Shown in pieces: positions 22,455 through 32,999 of a stretch of 42,923 nucleotides of DNA (position 1 is its first letter; each line of letters opens with the position of its first letter). Source of the stretch: Priapulus caudatus (Eukaryota; Priapulida; Priapulimorpha; Priapulimorphida; Priapulidae). The stretch is taken from assembly GCF_000485595.1 (NCBI RefSeq), contig NW_014577196.1, positions 415,396-458,318 of the forward strand, written 5' to 3'. The notes below the pieces were generated by a model. It ran no database searches. It saw only the letters and a list, made by a program, of their open reading frames with translations, and had not been told where the DNA came from. The position numbers and the translations under genes were made by a program.

Positions 22455-22600
22455 CAGGCCCGTAGGCCACGGGGGGGGGGGGGGTTCGGGGGTTCGAAAC
22501 GAACGCTAACCCGCATGCGCTGTACACCGCCCGACGGCCGAGCATAATTGCCAACATTGAAAAAAGAAACCCCTCCAATATAAAGATGGCTACGGGCCTG
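22455..22600. mobile_element. MITE with CAGGCCCGTAG ends, copy 1
   Basis: The left end CAGGCCCGTAGGCCAC and the right end GGCTACGGGCCTG are inverted. AGATAGG lies directly on both sides (22448-22454 and 22601-22607), a 7-bp target duplication. A G-run of about 12 follows the left end. By TIR and target-site style it may be hAT-like, but I cannot confirm the superfamily. Confidence 0.85.
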
Positions 22601-24655
22601 AGATAGGAACAATAAATGAATGTCTTGAATGTTCATAATACATGAATAATAATTAAACGTTTATTGCCGTAATTATATGAAGAATGTCTTGATACCATCT
22701 AGATATGTATTAAGTGTATCAGGAGGATAGTCATAATTATAATAAATTCCACTTGATCACATGGGATCATGCACAGATATAGACAACAATACGATGAAGA
22801 CACTGCTCCCGAGAGAACCACAAGTTTCATAACGTGCACACACATGTCACATTTAAGGCAAGCTTGTTTGCTAAGGATCTTTATAATCGCTATCAACTGA
22901 TCTTGATATTCCGCTAATAAATGAGTAATAAATAGTAAATAATAATACTACTCCCGATTCATTTGCTTAACATTGCATTTAACATTATTCGGCCGTTCTA
23001 AATGAGCCAAGATAGTGAGTGCATTAAATATAACACAAGTATACTGACCTTACGACCTGACGACCCTTACTAGTATGGCGTGTTACGATCAATACAATCA
23101 AACATATATCAAAAGCATGGTAATATATCAAAAGTACTTTCGCGACTTTTCTAAGATTTTACCTTTTTTTCAATTATATTACTACAATATATACGCACCG
23201 CAAATAACAAAAATCCTACACGCCTACCAACCCCCTAGAATCTATTGTGCATTTCCGTGAAAATGCCTCCAACCAAACAGACAATCCTATCTGTGAATCT
23301 ATAATATACTAGCTACCTTACACCCACAATCTCAACAGCATTGGGTAAATATTAAAAAAATACTAAAAGTCCCTCTCGCATTATTGGCATTATATACCAG
23401 TCCTCACTACCTCTGCCTATAACTCAGTGTGGGTTTTATTGGTATGTAATAATAATCATGCGATAATCTATGCAAATACCAAGAACACGAAGAGCTAATT
23501 GGCAAAATGGAAGCTCAATAGACCTATATATGCAAACATAATAGGAGGCCATATGTTTTGTTAAGATATATTCACGCTACTCCAATAACCGGCCACATTC
23601 ACAACAGAAGTGAGTACGAGTAATCAATAACTCACGTGCAATGTTTCACAAATGAACTTAGCCGATGTGTATGCAGTTTGTTGAACTTCTAACAACTGAC
23701 TACTAAAAGCAGCCAAATACCAGCAATTCTCATTGAGTTCCTGAAAATTGCATCTTCATTCAAACTGATAGCAATTAAACCCTAATTCTCCACGGGAATA
23801 CATGTTGAAAAGGAGATTTGGTTACAGGGGAAATATTATAATTCTCAAGCTAATATCATTATATATCAAGAGCATATTAAGAGAGAATATTAAGCGTATT
23901 AAGAGCCTTCTTAATACACTCTTAATTATACCATGAAAAAAACGAGGCTATATAAAACTTGATATGATTACATGTGCTAAAACAAAAATCTATAATCTAA
24001 AATACATTGTGTATATTAAAACAACTGTGGACTTAGTTGAGGTGGTAGAGTGACACTGATAAGCAAGTGCCTAGACTAATAAATCGCTATTGCACTAAAG
24101 CAAGTGCATTCTTTGATTACATACCAAGTCAAAACACACACCCACAATCCATATCATAAGCTGCTAGCATGTAGCAATCAAACGATATAATAATTAAACC
24201 TTGCAAAACTAAACATATATACGGTCCCTAAGAAATCAATAACAAAAATATTAAATGACACTAGAAGCACGAGTGAAACGAGGATCATCTGGAATTTTTA
24301 GCCTCGTCACATACAAATACACCTTTGATGACTGGAAAATGAAATTCTAGAAAGCTTGTTCATTAGACGTCGACTTTCTAAATGAACAATTGGTCAAATA
24401 TCATATTACACTACATACTGCAGAAGTATGGATAAGCTTTACAAGCTAGATTGTACAAGACGGTATCGCTACACAACGAGAAGCAAATGCAGAAAACGTT
24501 GACACCCAAGAGCCACACTCATAGTCTTTCTACCTAGTCTGTGTTGGAATAAAAGTAAAGCATGGACAAGAATAGCAAGGCGAATTTGTGAATTTTGCGA
24601 ATTCAAATCAAATTTCTTCATCATTGAATCAAATTCCAGTGTGTGTCGTACGAGG

Positions 24656-24829
24656 TTATATTTTCACTGGATTGATAAACAACCCATCCCAGTCTGGGAA
24701 ATATGTAGTCCGGATTCTATCCATGTACTTCACAATGTTAGAGCACTCCTTCTGAACAAATGTCTTCTGAGGCATCTCCATGTTTAAGTAGACAACCTGG
24801 GAGAGCATTCCAAACATCCAACAGTCCAC
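24656..24829 (-). CDS. FAXC last exon (GST C-terminal domain end)
   Basis: On the - strand the acceptor GTTGTTTTCAG precedes 57 codons and a TAA. The peptide starts VDCWMFGMLSQVVYLNMEM, includes KECSNIVKYMDRIR, and has YFPDWDGLF near the end. The family signature at the same place is VDATVFGHLAQ, then NL..YC.RIR and a W/FP(D/E)W motif, so I assign it to failed axon connections (FAXC), a membrane-anchored GST-fold family. The exon begins in phase 0. It ends soon after PDWD, so the long human C-terminal tail is absent. The exon before it is not confidently found; see 31026-31226. Confidence 0.85.
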   Translation of the reverse strand: MDCWMFGMLSQVVYLNMEMPQKTFVQKECSNIVKYMDRIRTTYFPDWDGLFINPVKI

Positions 24830-25822
24830 CTGAAAACAACACAAAGGACCCTTGCCAGAACAACCCAATGTGACCACAAACACTATATATATTATATATA
24901 TATTTATTTATTAAATTATGTGTAACAAGGCCTCTGATTGGGTAAAAGGGCAATAATTTTTCCGCGGTTAAATTATTTCTACCGCGGTAAAAATAATAAT
25001 TACTGAGTACTATGGCCAACCATAGGTGATAGCCTCGTGTCTTGTAGCTCCAAGAACGGGTCATTATATAGTCTCCTTATTACTTTGTACACATAATTAT
25101 GTGCAGTGCCAGTATGAGGCCACCCTCCACACACTCATATGAAAGAGATACACGATCACATGCAGCAAAACAAATATTCACTGAGTGCATTTTGCTAGTA
25201 TAATTACTCAACATTTATTACATTGGTGTTACTATAACAGCTATTAAATAACATTACATAGCTGTAGTTGTCAATAAGGTGAATAAATATATGGTATTCA
25301 CATCAAGGGAAGGTCATTCGACTTGGTCTGCGCGACTCAATTTATCAAAAGCATTTTGATATGCACACACTTAAAGCGGAAGAATGCACTGTTATATATT
25401 CTGCGTTTTATCATAATTATTCTGGCTTCTCAAACAGGCCATGAACAAGATCACAAGAATGAGCTCTGCCCTTATCACCCCCCCCTCTCTCTCTCTTTCT
25501 CCCCCTCCCCGTATGCTCCATTCGCGCTCACCACCCCTCTCTTCTATCTCTCGCTCTCTCTACCCCCCTCTCTCTCTTTCCTTGACTCTTTCCTCTCTCT
25601 CCCTCACCCCTTTACTCTCTCTCCAAGTATGAGTAACAGCGCAGGCGTCTTTACATACCAACAACTGAGTCAACAAGTTTAACAAAAACAAGCCAATTCC
25701 ACCAGGGCTTCGTTTCTTGTTCCTTAGCCCGGCGTGGCTGTGAGGATTATTAGCTGTACAATCCATGACCTTTCACTGCATAGCCGTTTCTTGGAACCAA
25801 ATATAACCCTGTATTCAGATAG

Positions 25823-25946
25823 CAGGCCCGTAGCCAGGGTTCGGGGGGTTCGAACGAACCTACCCCATCCTGTACACGCCCCTGCCGAGCAAATTGCCAA
25901 CATTGAAAAACGAACCCCCTCCAATATAAAGCTGGCTACGTGCCTG
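25823..25946. mobile_element. MITE with CAGGCCCGTAG ends, copy 2
   Basis: Second copy of the element at 22455, shorter mainly through the G-run. Flanks are AGATAG (25817-25822) and AGATAGG (25947-25953). Confidence 0.8.
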
Positions 25947-27725
25947 AGATAGGAACAATAAATGAATGTCTTGAATGTTCATAATACATGAATAATAATT
26001 AAACGTTTATTGCCGTAATTATATGAAGAATGTCTTGATACCATCTAGATATGTATTAAGTGTATCAGGAGGATAGTCATAATTATAATAAATTCCACTT
26101 GATCACATGTGATCATGCACAGATATAGACAACAATACGATGAAGACACTGCTCCCGAGAGAACCACAAGTTTCATAACGTGCACACACATGTCACATTT
26201 AAGGCAAGCTTGTTTGTTAAGAATCTTTATAATCGCCATCAACTGATCTTGATATTCCGTTAATAAATGAGTAATAAATAGTAAATAATAATACTACTCC
26301 CGATTCATTTGCTTAACATTGCATTTAACATTATTCGGCCGTTCTAAATGAGCCAAGATAGTGAGTGCATTAAATATAACACAAGTATACTGACCTTACG
26401 ACCTGACGACCCTTACTAGTATGGCGTGTTACGATCAATACAATCAAACATATATCAAAAGCATGGTAATATATCAAAAGTACTTTCGCGACTTTTCTAA
26501 GATTTTACCTTTTTTTCAATTATATTACTACAATATACGCACCGCAAATGACAAAAATCCTACACGCCTACCAACCCCCTAGAATCTATTGTGCATTTCC
26601 GTGAAAATGCCTCCAACCAAACAGACAATCCTCTCTGTGAATCTATAATATACTAGCTACCTTACACCCACAATCTCAACAGCATTGGATAAATATTAAA
26701 AAAATACTAAAAGTCCCTCTCGCATTTTTGGCATTATATACCAGTCCTCACTACCTCTGCCTATAACTCCGTGTGGGTTTTATTGGTATGTAATAATAAT
26801 CATGCAATAATCTATGCAAATAATTAAAACCTAATTCTCCACGGATACATGTTGAAAAGGAGATTTGGTTACAGGGGAAAAATTATAATTCTCAGCTAAT
26901 ATCATTATATATCAAGAGCATATAAGAGAGAATATTAAGCGTATTAGAGCCTTCTTAATACGACCTGCTTAATTATACCATGAAAAAAACGAGGCTATAT
27001 AAAACTTGATATGATTACATGTGCTAAAACAAAAAATCTATAATTCAAAATACATTGTGTATATTAAAACAACTGTGGACTTAGTTCAGGTGTAGAGTGA
27101 CACTGATAAGCAAGTGCCTAGACTAATAAATCGCTATTGCCACTTAAGCAAGTGCATTCTTTGATTACATACCAAGTCAAACACACACCCCAATCCATAT
27201 CATAAGCTGCTAGCATGTAGCAATCAAACGATATAATAATTAAACCTTGCAAAACTAAACATATATACGGTCCCTAAGAAATCAAAACAAAAATATTAAA
27301 GTGACACTAGAAGCACGAGTTGAACGAGGATCATCTGGAAATTTTAGCCTCGTCACATACAAATACACCTTTGATGACTTGAAAATGAAATTCTAGAAAG
27401 CTTGTTCATTAGACGTCGACTTTCATACATGAACAATTGGTCAAATATCATATTACACTACATACTGCAGAAGTATGGATAAGCTTTAAAATGCCTAGAT
27501 TGTACAAGACGGTATCGGCTACCAGGAACAAGACAGCAAATGCCAGAAAACGGTTGACACCCAAGAGTCATTACTCATATCTTCTGCTACCTAGTCCTGT
27601 GTGGAAATAAAGTTAACACGCATGATCGGACGAAGAATAAGCGGCGAATTGTGTGAATTTTAGCGAATTCAAAATCACAATTTACTCATGCATTGAATCA
27701 AATTCAGTGTGTGTCCGTACGTAGG

Positions 27726-27907
27726 TTATATTTTCGACTGAATTGAATAAAATCAACCCAATCCCAGTCTCGGGAAATAGTGTAGCGGATTCTATCCATC
27801 TACGTTCAACATGTTAAGCACTCCTTTCTAACAAATGCGTTTCTGAGGCATCTCCATGGTTTAAGTAGACAACCTTGTGGAGAGCATTCAACATCCAACA
27901 GTCCACC
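27726..27907 (-). pseudogene. FAXC last exon, duplicate copy
   Basis: The copy aligns with 24656-24829 over its length and keeps the TTTTCAGGGTGGACTGTTGG border, but has at least eight 1- to 3-base insertions, so no frame survives. Either a decayed copy or error-rich assembly of the second allele; the pattern of insertions favours error. Confidence 0.8.
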
Positions 27908-27990
27908 CTGAAAACAAACACAAAGGACCCTTGGCCAGAAACAACCAAGTGTGACCACAAACACTATATATATTATATATATATTTACTT

Positions 27991-28912
27991 TATTTTGGCT
28001 TTTACAATAACAGCATGACCCCAGGTATGAAAGTAGCCGTCTACTGTATCCGTTTTATACATTTGAACTAGAAGGTTCTTGCAGTGTTTACCTTTCTTTT
28101 TATTAACATCAAAGCTTTATTATATACACAAATATATCTCTTACCAACCATTGTCCATAATTAAAAGGTGTGTACCAAAAGATGTAATACTATCAGGAGA
28201 ACGATGAATGACAGGATAAGGTCTCGTTTACTTTCACTGCCTGATAAATCCGTCACTAGTGGTTTTACTGAACAGCTGTGAGCTTAAACGCCTCCTGCCC
28301 ATACCATTGACTCTTGTGACAAGCATTAGTTTGCACGATAGGTCTAGGTATAAACAACTACGAAACCTTTGCCAGGGAGCTTCGCCCATGAATATTTTGA
28401 TCTCCAAGGTATACACGGATATTTGCCTTTCAGGTCGCTTGGCCAATTTCATATATTTCTGCACTGTGGGCACCTATCCATATCCTGCTGGCCATGAAGT
28501 CGCTGCTTGACCTAACTGGCAGATCAACTGTATGAGTTAATTCAAGGAATTTGAACTATATTCATCCCTGCGCCTGTATTGTCTGAAATCTCGTTGGTTA
28601 ACTATAATGTATAATTAAACTATATGCTTAGATACTCTATCTATGCAGCATATAGCAGCAGCCAAGATCATCTGCTAATGTAAGCAGGAATATCAAACTA
28701 AAACAGGCTGATACCGCATGCTTACAGTGTTCTTTGGGCATCTTTATAGATATATTAAGAAAGTGATACTTTATATGTCTATATGCCACCTACAACGGAC
28801 TTTAGTGACAAGTCTACACTCCCCTTTCCAAACATCTGAACAACAGACACTGTTGAAAGTACAGCCCGTTGGCTATATTGGTGCACTGAATATGTAAATA
28901 GAAGCGGCCTAA
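27991..28912. other. No gene supported
   Basis: Sequence to the right of block B. Overlapping ORFs on both strands at 28234-28510 are not convincing, although CTTTCAG at 28430-28436 could be an acceptor. Nothing else is recognised. Confidence 0.4.
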
Positions 28913-29089
28913 TGTATCTCACTGATGGAGGATGGAGCTCTCGGCTTGAAATTCATGTATGACAAAGAAGCAGACATAAGTTTACAGAACTTTGTGCTGT
29001 CACATCCTGCACTCAGCAGACAAGCGACGCATCATGCTACAGTCTGCATCAACCAAGGCTTACATAAAGAGGTAACAAGCATGTCTTAA
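28913..29089 (+). CDS. Candidate small coding exon (unrecognised)
   Basis: An open frame reads MEDGALGLKFMYDKEADISL, then QNFVLSHPALSRQATH, and ends HKEVTSMS before TAA. A GTAACA string after HKE could be a donor. Composition looks more like protein than the surroundings, but I recognise no family and see no strong acceptor. It may be chance. Confidence 0.25.
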   Translation, partial: CISLMEDGALGLKFMYDKEADISLQNFVLSHPALSRQATHHATVCINQGLHKEVTSMS

Positions 29090-29246
29090 TTTAAATAATT
29101 ACATCTTCCGCATGAAGCAAAACAAAAACCTTGGAGTGCATGTTTAAGAAAGTCTTCAATCCTTCCATCAGGAACTCCATCTAGGGCACAAAGTACCCCC
29201 ATAAAGTAGTGGGGTTCTCCACATAGCGCGTGGAAAGGCGCATGTC
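29086..29246 (-). CDS. Candidate exon with ankyrin-like start (unrecognised)
   Basis: On the - strand, after TTTTAG, the frame reads GHAPFHALCGEPHYFMGVL and CALDGVPDGRIEDFLKHAL, then runs to a TAA at 29086. The opening resembles the G-x-TPLH-x-A start of an ankyrin repeat, but one partial repeat is not enough to assign a family. It overlaps the + strand candidate by a few bases, so at most one may be real near that edge. Confidence 0.3.
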
Positions 29247-29531
29247 CTAAAACTTACCAAATCGTGAGATTTATTACTGCTTTCGTGATGTTCTGCTCGT
29301 CGTAGACATGCTAGACTTCGGCTAGAACACAGTATCTTTTCATGTATCCTTGCCACGAGGCATCCTAGTAACAAGACTATTGAACTAAAGGAATACTTGA
29401 CCCCTAGGTTCCTTGATATTTTCAGTCCAAAATAGGTTTAAATTATGCCAATGCTTAAATATAGCATTTAAACACATTAGTTTTAAAACTGTTCTGTATA
29501 GACAGATCTATGCTGATTCTACAGACATAAA

Positions 29532-29831
29532 CAGGGCTGCCAACTCTCACGCATTGACCGTGAGACTCATGCATTTTGACCAAATCTCACGCTCTCATGC
29601 TGATCTTACAATATCTCACGCACAGCAAAAAAATGCTGAGATATCTCACGCGGCATGAATATCTCTTCATGAATAAACGCTGAAATATCTCACGCACAGC
29701 AAAAAAAATCTTACAATATCTAAAACGAGTCCCTTTAGTATGCACAAATTGCACAAATTGAAGTTATAAAATGCAAAGCTCTCTACCGTGGGAGGGGGGA
29801 TACCCCCTTCCCCCCCTCGGGTCTGCTTTCG
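29532..29831. mobile_element. Transposon-like end with CTCACGC repeats, cut by gap
   Basis: It starts CAGGGCTGCCAACTCTCACG, followed by repeated ATCTCACGC(A/G)CAGCAAAAAA units at about 29605-29710. The right end is lost in the 25-N gap. A similar start, CAGGGCTGCCGAC, occurs on the - strand at 30879. No coding capacity is seen. Confidence 0.55.
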
Positions 29832-29856
29832 NNNNNNNNNNNNNNNNNNNNNNNNN
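29832..29856. other. Assembly gap, 25 N
   Basis: A fixed-size placeholder gap. Sequence after it starts in the middle of block B, so this is a scaffold join. Confidence 1.
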
Positions 29857-30833
29857 TACCAAGAACACGAAGAGCTAAATGGCAAATGGAAGCTCATAGA
29901 CCTATAATATGCAAAAACATAATAGGAGCATATGTTTTGTTAAGAAGGTATTTCACGCTACTCGCAATAACCGGGCCACATTCACAACAGAAGTGATGTA
30001 CGAGTAATCAAGTAATCCCCGTGCCAATGTTTCCACAATGAACTTAGCCGATGTGTATTGCGAGTTGTGGAACTTCTACAAGCTGACTAACTAAAAGCAG
30101 CCAAATAGCCAGCAATTCTACATTCGAGTTCCTGAAATTGCATCTTCATCATAACTGATACGAAATTAAACCCTAATTCTCCACGGGAATACATGTTGAA
30201 AAGGAGATTTGGTTACAGGGGAAAATTATAATTCTCAGCCTATATATCATTATATATCAAGAGCTATATTAAGAGAGAATATTAAGCGTATTAAGAGCCG
30301 TCTTAATACACTCTTAATTATACCATGAAAAAAACGAGGCTATATAAAACTTGATATGATTACATGTGCTAAAACAAAAATCTATAATCTAAAATACATT
30401 GTGTATATTAAAACAACTGTGGACTTAGTTCGAGTGGTAGAGTGACCACTGATAAGCAAAGTGCCTGAGACTAATAAATCGCTATTGCCACTAAAGCAAG
30501 TGCATCTTTGATTACATTACCAAGTCAAACACACACCCCAATCAATATCATAAGCTGCTAGCATGTAGCAATCAAACGATATAATAATTTAAAGCTTGCA
30601 AAACTAACATATATACGGTCCCTAAGAAATCAATAACAAAAATATTAAAGGACACTAGAAGCACGAGTTGAACGAGGATCATCTGGAATTTTAGCCTCGT
30701 CACATACAAATACAACCTTTGATGACTTGAAAATGAATTCTAGAAAGCTTGTTCATTAGACGTCGACTTTCTACAATGAACAATTTGGTCAAATATCATA
30801 TTACACTACATACTGCAGAAAGTATTGCTTCGC
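29857..30833. repeat. Duplicated block B, partial copy 3
   Basis: Matches 23478-24437, including the segment missing from copy 2. Homology stops at CTGCAGAAAGTAT, where copy 1 goes on toward the FAXC last exon and this copy enters a different sequence. Confidence 0.9.
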
Positions 30834-30879
30834 TCCCTCGCATCTCACTCTCACCTATCACCCAATGTCGGCAGCCCTG

Positions 30880-31014
30880 CATAAACCTTGATGCAGGTTT
30901 GACCGCGTATGACAAATTCTGTAATTCGGCACCGAGAAATTTCGAGACAGCATCGATCCTGTCACGCATGGTGTCCGCGAGTCGCGACGACGAGATGCAG
31001 GGATGCTCAACCAC
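30880..31014 (-). CDS. Possible FAXC continuation, frame shifted
   Basis: On the - strand an open frame reads VVEHPCISSSRLADTMRDR and IDAVSKFLGAELQNLSYAV. RDRIDAVSKFLG resembles the ..DLQALSDFLG stretch of FAXC proteins, and the GC content matches exon 31026-31226 rather than the AT-rich surroundings. It is offset from that exon by a stop and a frame shift, and about 35 residues expected between them are missing. The left part of the ORF (30834-30879) is transposon-like and I leave it out. An assembly error or a broken gene are both possible. Confidence 0.35.
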
Positions 31015-31025
31015 CAGAGCACCTA

Positions 31026-31226
31026 CCAGGCTAAGCTGTGCTCCAGCATCTGCTCGTAGGCCCTTGCGATGCCTCGCTGTACCTCCGATAGGTCCTCGTC
31101 GAGGCGCTTGCCAAAGTGCTTCTCCAGTTCCTCGATGATGATCGAGGAATCGGCGATCTCTCGTCCATTCAGCTCAACGAGTGGAAGCTGACCGCGCTCC
31201 GACCGCCGATGCGAATCCACAACGTA
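31026..31226 (-). CDS. FAXC internal exon (GST N-terminal domain end)
   Basis: The acceptor on the - strand is CTGCTTCCCTACAG. The frame reads YVVDSHRRSERGQLPLVELN, then GREIADSSIIIEELEKHFGK and RLDEDLSEVQRGIARAYEQM, ending LEHSLAW. This is the GST-like thioredoxin fold end of FAXC, with the QLP..ELNG loop (cis-proline position) and the start of the helical domain. It joins exon 41639-41956 in phase 0. The exon end may be a GTAGGT donor after 31027; otherwise a TAG follows. The 31238-31568 transposon lies only 11 bases upstream of the exon. Confidence 0.85.
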
Positions 31227-31237
31227 CTGTAGGGAAG

Positions 31238-31568
31238 CAGGGGGCGCGAAATTAACGCGAGTCCGGAGTCAAATTCTCCCTGATTTACTGCCGGACTCCC
31301 TGATTTGACACATGCAGGAGTCCGTGTGACTCCCTGAAAATTCTGCTATACTAATTAGTTCGTTCCGGAGCACGGCCTCGCTGAATTACCGTTTTTTTTT
31401 TTAGCGAATGTCCCAAGAAAATTTGGCAGACGTGCACCGCAAATGTCCTTTTTGATCATTAGTTTTGAACTTCAGACTGCGGACTCCCTCTTTTTGCTGC
31501 GGACTCCCTCTTTTTGAGGGTAGGGAGTCCATTGGACTCGCTTGTTCAAAAGTTAATTTCTACCCCTG
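31238..31568. mobile_element. 331-bp MITE abutting FAXC exon
   Basis: Ends are CAGGGGGCGCGAAATTAAC and, reversed, CAGGGGTAGAAATTAAC. GGGAAG lies directly on both sides (31232-31237 and 31569-31574). Inside are repeats of GACTCCCT and a T-run. No transposase is present. Confidence 0.85.
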
Positions 31569-31683
31569 GGGAAGGTTTTTGGGGTTATTACACGTTACAC
31601 GTCGGTCTATGCTCATAGACAGTGATGGTCGAAGACGTCGTGTATAATATAGACAGCTTTATTCTAATATATATATATATGTT

Positions 31684-31722
31684 CAAGAGCGTATAAAGAA
31701 GGAACTTCTTTATACGCTCTTG
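31684..31722. repeat. Perfect 18-bp hairpin, 3-base loop
   Basis: CAAGAGCGTATAAAGAAG at 31684-31701 pairs without mismatch with 31705-31722 around GAA. It follows a TATATA tract. Related imperfect strings (AAGAGCATATTAAGAG) occur in block B near 23870. Confidence 0.9.
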
Positions 31723-32220
31723 ATATGTTACATAAGCAAAACAGTACGTAGGTGCCTCTTCTTCCCTTTTCCACTTCTCTCCCTCCGCTTATATACCTCG
31801 GGCGCAGCATCTCATTATTCGGTGACATAGCCCTGGACATTGTCCACTAAGAAGACATATTGATGGTGGTCGTATTGATTGGTCATTTATGATGATGGTG
31901 CAATCCCTCCAGTCTAAACCTGTTATGACCGCTTTGGATTGATGACCAGCATGACTCATGCCCTGTGGGGCCTAAGATAAAATATTGCTTGTTTCCCCTT
32001 TACCGACCAACTCGCCCAAACGCCGCTACTCGACAGTTTATTGCCCAATTAAAACAAAACAAAAATTATTTCGTTCCGCACAAACACATAAACAAAACAG
32101 AATATACAATATACATACACACATCTTGTCAAAACAAAATAAAAACGATTTTTCACCTACCTACCTACTCGGTACCCTGAGAGGCGAGTAGGTAAAGGAA
32201 AAACAAAAAAATTTTCAAGG
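31723..32220. other. No gene seen
   Basis: C/T-rich then A-rich sequence with CTACCTACCTACT near 32157. ORFs over it are low-complexity. Confidence 0.5.
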
Positions 32221-32547
32221 GTGGCCTGGCGCAAACTTATATTGTGCAGTATTACACATCACTTTTCAGTGCCACAGTACTGCGGAGATGCAGGACGTGG
32301 GAAATTTGTGGGGAGAATTTTTAATTGTTTAGGGCAACAAGAGTGTTGCCTTTGGCCGAGTCAGAATTTTGGGGGCAAGTTGGAAGGGCACCACGGCATG
32401 TTGGAGTGGCACAATGGCAAGTTGGAAGGGCACCACGACAAGTTGGAGTGGCACCATGGCAAGTTGGAGCGGCATCATGGCAAGTTGGAACGGCACCAAG
32501 ACAAAAAATTCGTTCGTAGAAAGAAAAGCAAGGTCACTTACTTTTAG
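32221..32547 (+). CDS. Candidate 108-residue ORF with GKLE-HH heptads
   Basis: The frame starts MAWRKLILCSITHHF, has a cysteine-containing middle (NCLGQQECCLWPSQNFG), and then six heptads of the type GKLEGHH, MLEWHNG, KLERHHG, followed by KKFVRRKKSK and a stop. The heptad repeats come from a 21-bp minisatellite. No family is recognised. The opposite strand is also open, so the repeat alone cannot prove coding. The ATG context and lack of splice evidence leave this uncertain. Confidence 0.3.
   Translation: MAWRKLILCSITHHFSVPQYCGDAGRGKFVGRIFNCLGQQECCLWPSQNFGGKLEGHHGMLEWHNGKLEGHHDKLEWHHGKLERHHGKLERHQDKKFVRRKKSKVTYF
32374..32499. repeat. 21-bp minisatellite, six units
   Basis: Six exact-length units begin GGCAAGTTGGA and vary between AGGGCACCAC, GTGGCACCAT and GCGGCATCAT in the second half. 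It has the same period as the arrays at 2085-4230 and 8905-9243. Confidence 0.95.
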
Positions 32548-32655
32548 ACAACACTTTTTATGTGGGACACCGTCACACCAATGCAAACAATTCCTTGGTA
32601 GAAGGATAAGCCATGCCAGTTACCTTTAGACAACACTTTTTTTTATGTGGGACAA
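32532..32655. repeat. Direct repeat pair
   Basis: TTTAGACAACACTTTTT followed by ATGTGGGACA occurs at about 32543-32569 and again at about 32624-32653, spaced roughly 80 bases. Confidence 0.8.
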
Positions 32656-32999
32656 AGCAGAATATGCACACGACATAGAATTTTACGGAGAGTATAGTGA
32701 AAACTAGGTCAGGTAGCCCTGGCGGTTTATTGCCGTGGATATCAGCCAATTTTCAGGGGCATCATGGCAAGTATAGGGACAGGGCCAACTATAGGTTGTG
32801 ACGTGTACACCTTTTGTACTCAGTTTCTACAACGAGTTTGCAATGGGGTGACAGAAAATGTTATACATTTTTATGCAGTTGGCACTAAAGATTGCTAAAC
32901 TGAGGGCACCCTGTAGCAGAAGGGGACGGGGCTACACAGTTAGAGCTACTTATGCCGCTTTTATACTCGCGACGACTTTAAGCCGGCCTTCTGAAGGGG

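Larger units (their letters stand above)
21485..24905. repeat. Duplicated block B, copy 1
   Basis: Matches 24912-27990 in direct orientation. In the well-resolved part (22605-23478 against 25950-26826) there are only about eleven differences, mostly substitutions. That is roughly 1 percent and looks allelic. Copy 1 contains 23479-23775, which copy 2 lacks. It ends in a TATATATTATATATA tract. Confidence 0.9.
24912..27990. repeat. Duplicated block B, copy 2
   Basis: Follows copy 1 immediately. It lacks about 300 bases (copy-1 positions 23479-23775) at a junction that reads GCAAATAATTAAAACC. Toward its right end single-base insertions increase sharply, which suggests unpolished sequence. Confidence 0.9.

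Noticed and set aside
22445-22636. Short - strand ORF with proline run
   Set aside because: It lies across a MITE and its G-run.
24025-24095. tRNA-like A-box (TAGTTGAGGTGG) in block B
   Set aside because: No B-box, no acceptor stem and no cloverleaf could be formed; copies differ inside the A-box.
30749-31138. + strand ORF of 129 residues
   Set aside because: It is the antisense of the FAXC exon and runs across a block B breakpoint.
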